Source: Osedax fenrisi (taxonomy: Eukaryota > Annelida > Polychaeta > Sabellida > Siboglinidae). From it: 64,000 bases of DNA. The notes under the pieces were generated by a model, which was given only the letters and a program-made list of their open reading frames with translations, had not been told where the DNA came from and did not search any database. Shown piece after piece: positions 38,475-51,833 of this stretch; the first letter of the stretch is position 1; every line of letters starts with the position of its first letter. The stretch is from contig OZ025243.1 in NCBI GenBank assembly GCA_964019155.1, positions 19,635,533 to 19,699,532 of the forward strand, in the 5' to 3' direction. A program made the translations under genes and the position numbers.

Positions 38475-39352
38475 GTTACTATAATTGGAAATGTTGTAGC
38501 ATTATTATTATTGAGTGATTATTATTGAGTGATTATTTAAAATGAGGAATTCACACATTTTACATTCCATAGATTATATTAGTTTACACGATAACATATT
38601 AAATTATTCAATTTTATAAAATAAACATATAATTAAAGTAATTTAAATAAACATATTTATAATTAAGTATATAATCTGATTAATATATAAACAAAATCTT
38701 CAATACAGGGTACTTTTATTGAATTATGATTTTATATCGATATATAAATGTACATATTATACAGTTTATTTTTTTAAATTATATAATTTATAATTTAATA
38801 TTCATTCTATTATATAGCGTAAATCAATTAATTTCAACTAATTTATTATTTAAATATAAAATTATTTAAATACAAATTAATATTTTATTTATCAGTTATC
38901 ATTTATTAAACTTTATCTATCGTTTCATTACGAGATATAACACATATACACCGACCAGCGCACTAATCCGCTGTCTTCACGTAAACAGGAAGTGGCCTGA
39001 TATCTCCGAACACGTCCTTCACTCAGATGGTGACGACCTTCAGTCTGGCGGGACTAGTCGGCTATCACACTGTGTGGGGTGTTGTACCCGCCCTACATTC
39101 CCCTCTGATGTCCGTTACTAATGCCATCTCGGGTCAGTAATCACCTTCACCGAAGTCACCTAGATCATTCATTTGTACTTGTGTGTGTGTGCGTGTTTCT
39201 TTCTCGAAATCATCGCGCTATTAAAGGCTTCCTTTTTACACATTACATTGTATCCATATTGATTTCATGTGTATTATTATTTATGTATAGTATTTAAATA
39301 TTATTCATTCATTCATTCATGATATCCATGATTGGAAGTACTAAATATGTAG

Positions 39353-39428
<76 letters not shown>

Positions 39429-42400
39429 TATAACTAGAAAAGTAAACATAATCATGATCAATATTGCACTGAATCTCTACGTTTATAGCGTCTGAGTGAC
39501 GCATGACCTCTGACCCCTCAGGTATAACGGCTGTGGGCGGTATGCTGCTGATGGGAGGCGGCTACTTCCCCACCGACACTCAACAGACGCTAGCCGCTAC
39601 AGCCGCCTTCATCTCAGCCATCAACATCGGCGGAGGTTTCACAGTCACCGCTCGCATGCTGCACATGTTCAAACGGCCAGGTTAGCCGACGTTATACGCT
39701 CGATGTAGTGCACATTAGGGAGACGGGGGTATATTGCGGATATTTCTGCGGTTTTAATTCTATTTTTGCGGTTATACCCTAGATATTGTTACGTGTGTAA
39801 AAGCTACGAGGTTGATGTATACGTTTATTAAGGTAGAATAAGGAAGTACCGTACACGTGGTGATGTGCTGCTATATATAGCCACTCACGAGGCGGTCATG
39901 CATGACGGATATACAAGAATTCGAGGGCGTGTGCTAGACACTCGGCGCCCGTACGACGCACGCCGTTCGTCGTATAGCGTAGTGATAATAATAGTACAAT
40001 AATATATAACAGATATAGTGAACATTAGGGGGACGAGGGTATATTGTATATATTTCTGTGTCAACATGCAGGTATGTGTAGCGCTTTTAGATATTTAGTG
40101 TTCACTCTACAGTGTTCACTCTACACCTAATGTAGTCAACATTAGGGAGACAACGAACCAGTAGCAGATATTTCTACGAACAATTATAAATATATCCTTA
40201 TTCATATTTAGGTATAGCAATGATTCTGTGAAGCAAAGTTATGTCACTTGTATCTATTTACGTGAAACAAGTTTTAATGCTGAATATTTTGAAATATAGG
40301 TGGAATATTATCGTTATAAATAATGTTAATAGCGAATTAATCAAAGTAATGTTACATAATACTTTAGAATGTAAAAAATATGTATAATTTTACATTGATA
40401 ATGGATCTGTTGATTTATTATATATATGGCTGTACATTTTAAGAAAAATAGTTATAATTATAAAATAATGTTATATTATTAAAACAAACATTATAAATTG
40501 TATTCAAAAATGTACATAACTTTTCATTTATAATAGTAATATATTTTTCAAATTGACATGTAAATAAATATAAAAATAGAATACAAATAAATCAGTTCAG
40601 GTGGTACAATTTTTCATTAATTTATAAATTTATAAGAGTGACATATCTTTCCTTTGGAAAATCTTTGTATATAGTATTTAGTTTTGTTTATATGTAACTT
40701 GAATTGATTTTATTTATAAAATTCAAATTGAATAAGATAAATATTGTTAATAATTGTTATGTCATAATTATATCTCACATGTATAATATATTAAATATAG
40801 TTAATTTTATATATTGTATTTTAATAAATTTAAAAGATTGAATAATATTAAAACTACAATTTATGATTTAAGATCTTTATTATATAAACCAACATTCCAC
40901 TCTAGTAATAAATTACCTTCATATATACTCACCTGTCAGTTGTAATATTCCTAAATAAAATGATATCAGTTGTTGGATTTGGCTTTATGGGGAAATAGAT
41001 GCTCGTAATGCTTATACATTGATTAACTTGCACTGCTATAGTTAACATTACTCATAGCTAAACTCATAGTTTACATTCATTTAAAATGATGTTATCGAGT
41101 ATATACGTTAATATAATTAGACGAACACATAGAAAATTTGTATTCAATAACATTATTTCATTCAACGCATTCTCATTACTTAAACTCACAACTTAAAACG
41201 AATGACGCGAGATAGCCTGTGAGAGATAGAGAGAGAGAGTTAGAATACTAAACCCCCCTGATATAGCCTGACCTATCTCGCCTGATATAGCCTGACCTAT
41301 CTCGCCTGATATAGCCTGATCTATCTCGCCTGCTATAGCCTGACCCATGACCACCACTGCAGACGACCCGCCGGAACACAACTACCTGTACGCCATACCC
41401 GTACTGACATTCCTCGGTACCTATGCTGCCTCCACTGAACTGCTGACCTCATCGCCTCACATCCATCAGGCTGCCTACCTAGCCGCCTCGCTGTGTTGTA
41501 TCGGATCTCTGACCGGGCTAGCAGCTCAGAAAACGGCCAGAATAGGTCTGACCACTGTGGCTATTATCACCACTAGTAGCTCTAGTAGCTCTAGTACTAG
41601 TAGCTCTAGTACTAGTATCTCTAGTACTAGTAGCTCTAGTACTAGTAGCTCTAGTACTAGTAGCTCTAGTACTAGTATCTCTAGTACTAGTAGCTCTAGT
41701 ACTAGTAGCTCTAGTACTAGTAGCTCTAGTACTAGTAGCTCTAGTACTAGTAGCTCTAGTACTAGTAGCTCTAGTACTAGTAGCTCTAGTACTAGTAGCT
41801 CTAGTACTAGTAGCTCTAGTACTAGTAGCTCTAGTACTAGTAGCTCTAGTACTAGTAGCTCTAGTACTAGTAGCTCTAGTACTAGTAGCTCTAGTACTAG
41901 TAGCTCTAGTACAAGTATCTCTAGTACTAGTAGCTCTAGTACTAGTAGCTCTAGTACTAGTAGCTCTAGTACAAGTATCTCTAGTACTAGTATCTCTAGT
42001 ACTAGTAGCTCTAGTACTAGTAGCTCTAGTACTAGTAGCTCTAGTACTAGTAGCTCTAGTAGTACTAGTATATCTAGTAGTACTAGTAGCTCTAGTACTA
42101 GTAGCTCTAGTACTAGTAGCTCTAGTACTAGTAGCTCTAGTACTAGTAGCTCTAGTACTAGTAGCTCTAGTACTAGTAGCTCTAGTACTAGTAGCTCTAG
42201 TACTAGTAGCTCTAGTACTAGTAGCTCTAGTACTAGTAGCTCTAGTACTAGTAGCTCTAGTACTAGTAGCTCTAGTACTAGTAGCTCTAGTACTAGTAGC
42301 TCTAGTACTAGTAGCTCTAGTACTAGTAGCTCTAGTACTAGTAGCTCTAGTACTAGTATATCTAGTACTAGTAGCTCTAGTACTAGTAGCTCTAGTACTA

Positions 42401-45400
42401 GTAGCTCTAGTACTAGTAGCTCTAGTACTAGTAGCTCTAGTACTAGTAGCTCTAGTACTAGTATCTCTAGTACTAGTAGCTCTAGTAGTACTAGTATATC
42501 TAGTAGTACTAGTAGCTCTAGTACTAGTAGCTCTAGTACTAGTAGCTCTAGTACTAGTAGCTCTAGTACTATTAGCTCTAGTACTAGTAGCTCTAGTAGT
42601 ACTAGTATATCTAGTAGTACTAGTATATCTAGTAGTACTAGTATCAATACTACGGCTATCATCATTTCCACCATCCCTATCACTACTTTTAGTACAGCTA
42701 TAACCACCACTAGTTGCACTACTACCACTAATAATTCTAATAGCTTCAATTCAACTATTATAAAACTATCAATACCACCGTACAAATATAAAATACCACT
42801 ACCATTACCATTACCATTATCACTATCACTATCACTACCACTATCAAAACTAACACAAATGCCACAACCACCACCATTATTATAACCACCATCTTCACCA
42901 TACCTTAACCACCACACCTTCACCACCACTACACTGACCACTACACTAACCACTACTGTAGGTAACAACCTCGGCATGATAGGAGTGACTAGTGGTATTG
43001 CGGCCACCATAGGTCTGATGCAGCCAGACCCCGCCCTCCTCACTCAGATGGCAGTCTGCGTAGGGTCCGGTTAGCAACTGGTCCTAGTCAGTAGTATCAA
43101 TGTAGAGAGAGAGAGTGGATGTAGTGTTAGCAACTGGTCCTAGTAAGTAGTATCCATATAGAGCTATTGAATGTAGTGTTAGCAACTGGTCCTAGTCAGT
43201 AGTATTGATGTAGAGCTATTGAATGTAGTGTTAGCAACTGGTCCTAGTCAGTAGTATCGATGTGGAGCTATTGAATGTAGTGTATAGTTGAAACATACTA
43301 CTACATTTCAAAACTAATATCCAATCAAAATCACTAGTGCCATTTGGTAATTTATCGAAAAAAGTGGCATCCGTGTATCTATCTTTTACTTGCATTACGT
43401 GCGTCAATTGTTTATCCACTTTCTTTATATCGATGGTACTATTCTGTATCATAACAATAGGTATTACTTATAATGAGGACAGGACATATTATGTGCTTTG
43501 CTTACAAATATTGCCGGAAACTTTTGTTTTCAGGTGTATGATTTTATTTTATCGCCTTATGGTTTTGTGTATATTTCAATCTAAAATGAATTAAACAACT
43601 ATTTTCTTTGCGTATACATATAAATATAGAAAAAAAATGAATAATAAAGTGTATATTGCGGAGTAAACATTAGAAAATATAACTTTTAAAAGTTATCATT
43701 TCAATATACTTCTCTCTCTGACGGAATTCCTTCCTTGCTATCACTATACTTAAGTAGAACGTCTACATGTCACTATCTAGATAGTTAATGTTCCTTCTTA
43801 CCACCAGGTGGACTTTTGGGCGCCGGATTAGCGTCTAAAATAGACGTAACCGACCTACCTCAAATGGTGGCGTTGTTTCACTCGTTGGTAGGGGGCGCTG
43901 CGGTGATAACTTGCCTTGCTAACTTCATGATTGAGCACCCCCATCTCGCCACTGACCCCACTGCAGGGGTCATCAAGGTTATCCTCCTTATTATCATTGT
44001 TGATGCCTTATTACAAACGTCATTGATATACATAAAGAATAATACGAATTTGAAAAAATAATGAATATAACATGATTTACCTTTAAACTGTGCTTTAACT
44101 GAAAAATATAAATCATAAATAGATTAAATTGTTTGATAAATGAGAGGATCGAAATATTTGGAAAATTCATTTGCAACTCTAAATAAATTGAATAATTCTT
44201 AACCTTTTAAACTATAATAGTAATATATTATTAATTTTATATTATAATATTTAACTGATAATTTAAAATATATATTTAAAAATGAGATAACCCAGTAATA
44301 ATATAAAATAAACAAATACTAATTTAATACTTATAACACTTAAATAATTAATTTTATATTTTAATTATGTAGAGTTTAGAATAAAAAGTACATTTTAGAA
44401 ATATACAATAAAAAAAACATAAAATGAGAAAACAAACTAATCTGAAGATAACATAAACACAAATGTGTATAATATTATTTAAGGAGCTGTTTAATTTTAG
44501 ATTTTGAAAAACTTCATTTAAATAAAATCTATTTTAATATCCTTATCGTAATATCTCCGAAATGAATTGCGCACGGTTTAAGAGAAGTTATTTAAATCCG
44601 TACTAAAGTGTGGTAATTCATAGACTATGAATTATAGTACACTTAGATATTAATTTCTCTCGTAACTGTTGAACTATTTCACCTCCGTTTAGTCGACCCT
44701 CTTCCTTGGAACGTTCATCGGAGGAGTCACTCTAACGGGTTCTCTGGTTGCCTTCGCTAAACTACAAGGTTAGGCTACACCAGTGACTCATTGTGCGATG
44801 CAGTGATAATACACATAGTAGAATAGCACGATATCGCTGGTTACCCTTACAACCACCTCCTCATCTCTTATACAGCTCCCTCCTCTTTCTTCTCATATAG
44901 TTCCTCCTCCTCCTCCTCCTCCTCCTCCTCCTTCTACTCCTCCTCCTCCTCCTCCTCCTCCTCCTCCCCCTCATCCTCCTCCTTCTCCTATACAACCCCA
45001 CCCCACCAGGTCTACTGAAGTCATCGCCCCTTTTGCTGCCCGGTCGTCACCTGATCAATGGAGGCCTGCTCAGTGGTAATATGGCCGCTCTGTCCTACTT
45101 CATGATGACGGACGCATACATTGAGGTGTTGTGGTCAAACTTATCCTCTTGTTATCAATATAACTAACTTAATAATATATACTATTATGATTATAACTAA
45201 TTTAACATAATTTTATTTTTATTTTTATTTTGTTATATAATTTATTTCAATAATTAAATAATGTCGAAAATTAATTTAGTTATATCTTATATTATTTAAT
45301 TAATATGAATTAAATTCTATATTTAATTTCAATATACTTTCTGATAATATCCTATTTATTTGTATTATATCATATATATTTTAAAAATATATAACGAATA

Positions 45401-48400
45401 TTTTCTATTCTATAATATTAAAATACTAAAATATGCAAAATAAAATATATTTACTTCTATATCTATATAGAGATATATAGAGATATAGATATTCTATATC
45501 GGTCTCTATTTATATATAAATATATATTTATATAGAATACTAAATAATTTATATATGTTCTAATATACTATAATATACTATGATGAATCAATTAATTATT
45601 AACATTTTCTAAATATAAATAAATATTAAAATATTTACTTTATTAATGTTATTTTAGATTTTTAATTTATCAAATTCTTACAAATATTATTACTTGGCAA
45701 TACTGCATTTAAAATGAGTTCCTATAGATTTCATCTAGTCTAGTAATTTTGTTTCAATTTAAATGAGTTGAAACATAAGAATTAGATAATATCATTCATT
45801 GTGTTAAACTATTTAATTTAATTCTTTATTTTTAACTCAATTTATATTATATAAATTATTTAATAATTTATTAAATATATAATAATAAGGTATTTTTTTA
45901 AAATAACAATATTATAGTAATTATTAGTATACAATTATTTGTAAATTTTAAAAAATAAATACAATTGAAATCTATATGTATATTTTTTAATTCAAAATAT
46001 ATATTACAATTATAACTATATTTGAAGTAACCACTATACATTTAATTATAGAATGTTCTGTTTCGAGGTAAGCTATCAAACTATTAAAACTAATACAAAC
46101 TATTAAAATGAGTGTATTGTGTATAGTGTATAACAATGCAATACACAAGTGTAGTGATGGTATACATCATATGCAAGGTGATGTCGGCAACAGAATGAAG
46201 TGTTCACTCTGGTTTCACTCGTGACATATGCGCATACATTACATAATAGTTGATCACTGATCGTAACGTGTTATTGCATAACTAGTGTTGTTAAAAAACG
46301 TGTTTTTTTATTAATTCGTTTTATTCGTTTTTAATCCGTATTTTTCTATTACAAAAAATTAAATTATTTAAATAAAGGAGATATGATGTTAAATAATAAA
46401 ATAATAATAAAGTAAGTCAATATTATATGAATAATCATTATTAATTATAATAATATATTATCTGTATTATTAACATCATTAAATCATATTTGACATTAGT
46501 ATGACAATTAGAATTATTATTATATTTATTTTGTTATAATATAACACTGTGTGTATTATTTAATGTTATAGAAATGGAGATTGTATCACAATCTATGTAT
46601 AACATACATTGTATTTGTATATAATTAATATTATAAAACTATATGAACTTTTATATTTCATTTATAATAAATTATTATAAATAATAAAGTAAAATTAGAT
46701 TTATTTTATGTTTTGATATAATAAATTGTATAATAATATATAATTTATATAAAATATATATTATTATAAAAGAAATATAAAAGTTCATACAGTTTTTTTT
46801 ATATAATATTAAATATAATATATATTATTTATTGTTTCAAAACATAAAAGAAATATAATTTTACTTTATTATTATAATAATAATATTATATTTTTATACA
46901 TTTATACATCAAATAATCATTCATTTTTCAATTAAAATTTAAGCATATAATATATAAATTTATATCTCTTGTTTTTTTATGTTTTTTTTCGTTTTTTATT
47001 CTTTGTTTAAAACGGTTTAATACGCGTTTAACGTGTGTTTAAAACATGATTTTTATCAACTCACAACACTATAAATAACTATTAACAGGGTCTCTATTGT
47101 CTAGGAGCCACGACAGCGATGGCTAGCGCTCTAGGGGTCACCTTGACCATGGCTATAGGAGGTTGGTAGGGCTGAAGGTCATCACGTAATCTTACAGCTA
47201 TTGAATAACATACAGATATTGCGTAACGATACAAAGATTGCATAACATATAGATAGGGCGGCATTCTAATACAGTTATATACTACGCATATTGCATAATA
47301 AGTCAGATATTACGTAATAATACAGAGATTGTATTTAATATAGAGATGACTCGTAAAGATTACTTAAAAGTGCGATCATTACATAATGTGTAGCTATGGT
47401 GATTGAATCGCAACATTTCGTAGACATATTATAATTGACTGCGAGGGGCCCCGAACAATACATACGTACGTCACGCAATACATACGTACGTCGCACGATA
47501 CATACGTACATCACACGCGATACAGGAGCTGACATGCCCGTAGTGATCACAGTGTTGAACTCGTACTCGGGCTGGGCGTTGTGCGCTGAGGGCTTCATGC
47601 TGAACAACTCTCTGATGACGGTTGTCGGAGCTCTGATTGGCTCGTCCGGAGCCATCCTCTCTTACATCATGTGCAAGGCTAGTCGTCGATTGATGTGTTT
47701 AGAAAAGCTAGCAAATATATAGTCGAAATATTCTCCGATTCTCCGATTCAACGATTATATACAATATCGATATTGTATAATTCGTAATTTTACATTAAAA
47801 AAATAACGTGAAATATTTTACGGTTATTGTAAATATAAGAAAAATAGAAATAAATATCCATTCAAATGTTTTCTAATGATTTAAATAATAGTATCTCGCG
47901 TATAACTTAGATAGAACTTAGATATAGCTTAGATATAGTTAGATAGTGTACTAGATCGTCTGGCGTTAACCTAAGCACTGACCCGTGCGTTGACAACAAT
48001 AACCCCGAGTGTGCTCGTTACAGGCGATGAACAGATCACTGCCCAACGTGATACTAGGGGGCTACGGTACATCTAACTACGCAGGCGGTAAAGCTGCCAC
48101 CATCACCGGCACTCACAAGGTAACATACCAGCGGTATCTCTTTACTAATGCGAGTCACTGATACGTGAGCGCGGCTCTTATTAGTCTAGTAGAATATAAT
48201 TACGTAATGCTGTCAATATTATTAAGATTTCATCATTAGAATCGCAATATATATATGATATTTAATACGTTTTATTCGAGATTTTATTTTGGTTAATTGT
48301 ATTTTAAATAATCTGTACCTTATAAAGGTAAATCACTGAATCCGAGTATCGTCATGTGGTTTATTGTATTTATTTAAATTGTACATATATCTTTAATGAA

Positions 48401-51400
48401 ATAGTATTGTATATACATACAGTGTTGTATGAAGACCATATTGAGGCTATCCTTAAAATCTTTTAAAAAATATTAAAACTCCTTTGATAATATGTAATAT
48501 ATAATAGGGTATACAAATTATGTTTGTATCTAGCTGAACATATGCTGAATTAAACCTGTAATTTAAGTGATGATATCTGAAAATTCTATATATCTAACGA
48601 ATTATTTAGTCATTCTCTTTCTCATTAACCGACCTGAATATCTATCTTCCTTAATCTCTATTCCTGCTCACACTATCTCTCTCCGTTAAACTCTTACCTT
48701 CTACATCTACCCTCTAAGCTTAATCTACATACCACTAATATTCGTGCATGGCATATATCGGCCCCTTATCTATGGAATAAACTACCACATAATCTACGCT
48801 CCACTCAATCCACCACCTCTTTTAAATCTCTATTAAAAACATATCTATTTACTATTGCATTTTTCTGATCATTTTTTTATCACTATTTATCAATATCTAC
48901 AATTTTATTTACAATTTATATTAATGTTGAGTACTTTCTGTATTCCTATTTATATTATTATTAGTTTATTATTTTCGCTTATGTTCCGTTATATTGTTTT
49001 TTGTTTTTACTTTAGACGCTTGATTGCTATGGCACAAAGAGTCTTTAAAATAAATTGAATTGAATTGAATTTAAGGGGATTCGCGGCCTTTGATGTATAC
49101 AATGTATTAAGATAGGCGATATCTTTTTTATGTATTTTAACAAATTTTCAGCAACAAGGGTTTTGATCTGATTTACATTCTGTTAATTGCATATTGTTTA
49201 CCAATATAATTTAGGTAAAAGTTATTTAATTAAAAAAACAATTTTCACTGAAAACACAAAATATGATGCTAAATTATTTTTTTTATATTTGATACTATAT
49301 ATAGTATACATATATGTAATAAATATCTTTTAAGTAAGATTTATTATATATATAATAATAAAGATACTGTGAAAATATTTGTTGTATATTTATTGAGAGG
49401 GCTGAACAATATTTTTTTCTAATATTTAAAATAAATATTCTGAGTAAATGGAGTTTAATGTATGATTTATTTTACATTTTATGGTAATATATGTTTATTA
49501 TTTGTATCTTTGACTACATTTTTATTATTATATTATAATAGAATACTACACTAATATATCCATAAATTTATTCTTATAATATTTATATCATATTACCAAT
49601 AATTACACATAATAAGCTATTTATGATATTTTTTAAATAGAAATACATTTTTTTTAGTGTTGTCAAATTTTCTAAAAAGTAAGTCTCAGTATCGTATCAG
49701 TATCATTCAACAGCTGTATCAGTATCGTATCAGTATCGTATCAGTATCATTCGACAGCTGTATCAGTATCGTATCAGTATCGTTTGATAGCTGTCTCAGT
49801 ATCGTATCAGTATCGTTTGATAGCTTTATCAGTATCAGTATCAGTATCGTTTGACAGAAATATCAGTATCAGTATCGTTTGATAATTGTATCCGCATTGT
49901 TTGACAGCAGCATAAGTATCGTATAGTGATGTAAACTGGTTCGGGTTTTGGAGATATTTGTGAGTATCAAATAGTTGAAAAAAATATCAGGTTTTAATAT
50001 CTATAATTTTAGTACTGGATTTTAGTGATTTATGATCTTTCATAAAAAATAAATTTATAAAATGCTATTTTTTTAAATAATAATTTCAAAATTAATTATT
50101 AGCAATAATGATCCTCAAATGGTATATTTATTATATATGATCAATTATTATTAAAACTTCTGTGCAATGAAAATGTTTTAAAATGATGCATTGTGGATTA
50201 AAAGTGTCGCGGATACATACGAATAGCGGGGTAGTTTGATTGACATTGGCGCCTATTCACACAAAGGGACGCTAATCTGAGTAATAGTGTCGCGGATACA
50301 TACACAGAACCGCTATGTTGGTTGAAAATGACGCGAATAAATATAATCCCAAAGGTAAACATTGGAATGTATTTTAGATATCCAATAATAAAAATCCGAA
50401 ATAATACGAATCTAATATTTAAAGTCCGAAATAGTCCGAATCTAATATTTAAAGTCCGAAATAGTCCGAATCTAATATTTAAAGTCCGAAATAGTCTGAG
50501 TTAAATATTAAATTCCGGTCCGAGTCCGATATATCATAAATTATACTGTATCAGTCCGGTATCAATGACCTAAAGTCCGAAACCGGGTCCGAATGACAAC
50601 GCTAATTTTTTTACATGAAAATAATTTTTAATTATTTTTAGTATTATAATATAAAAAAATACCAAAATAATATACCCATTCTTAAGTTATTCTTATAATA
50701 TTTATATTATATTACATATGCAGTTTTAATATTGTCAACTAGTCCGGCCATGGATCTCCTACTACATCTTTGCATTTTGAAATTAAACAAATAAATGATG
50801 CAATCTCAATTACGTTGTTTATAATGCGTATTTTACACCAAATGTAATGCGTTCATTTGATATCTATCCGTTAATTATAGATGTCACTAGTTGACATCTT
50901 TTTACATAATAAATCGTATATAACACTACATTTAAAATTATTTAAAAATATTAACTTATATATATCATATACGTTTAAAATATAAGTATATTGTATTTAT
51001 TTACGCCATTTAAAAAAAAAAAAATACCAAATTGTACCTAACTATTAAATTGTATCATTTATAATTCTGTATGTTCTAAAAGTTTCAGAGTATATAAAAT
51101 ATATTAAATAATACTTTTATCAAATAAAAATAAAAATATTTATTTTCAACAAATTACCGCGAATCCCTGAACAAAATAATAAACAGCTAATATTCCCTTT
51201 CTTTGTATCACATTGTAATCTATTTTTACTATGACTAAATCGCTTTAATCATACCTCAATGGAATATATTTCTAGGATTATAATAAAGGGAAGAAAGTGA
51301 GAGAATCACTTATTACTCGTGTATCAACTTATTAAAACTAAAAGTTTACCTACTTTTAACTATTATTAATATCTCTAGAATAGATGTCAGTATTAATGAT

Positions 51401-51654
51401 ATAATTAAATAAATATATATAATTAAATATATGAATCTATATTACTTCAGGAAATAGATATAGCTAGCACGGCTGATTTATTGGATTCCGCACATAACAT
51501 AATGATTGTGCCAGGTTACGGACTATGCGTCGCTAAGGCTCAGTACCCCATCTCTGAACTGGTTACGTTACTACGTTCTAAAGGTTAATATACCCCCCTT
51601 CGTCTTTCTGTTCAATACTAACGTTTCATGTTTAATTATTTAAATATTGCATAG

Positions 51655-51695
<41 letters not shown>

Positions 51696-51796
51696 GTTGT
51701 TAGAATGTAGCAATTAAATAGTGAGCTATCTATAATAAGTAGATAATGAAATATTTGATTACCTCCTTAATTTAAAATATATGTACTTTAATTTAA

Positions 51797-51833
<37 letters not shown>

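Noticed and set aside
41347..42885. 512-codon Ser/Thr-rich open frame on the plus strand
   Set aside because: It covers NNT exon 14 and then runs through the 15-bp intronic array; the unit length keeps it open. The NNT frame requires splicing at 41545 to 42962.
41526..43043. 505-codon Leu/Val-rich open frame on the minus strand
   Set aside because: Antisense reading of the same 15-bp array; no start context, no domains.
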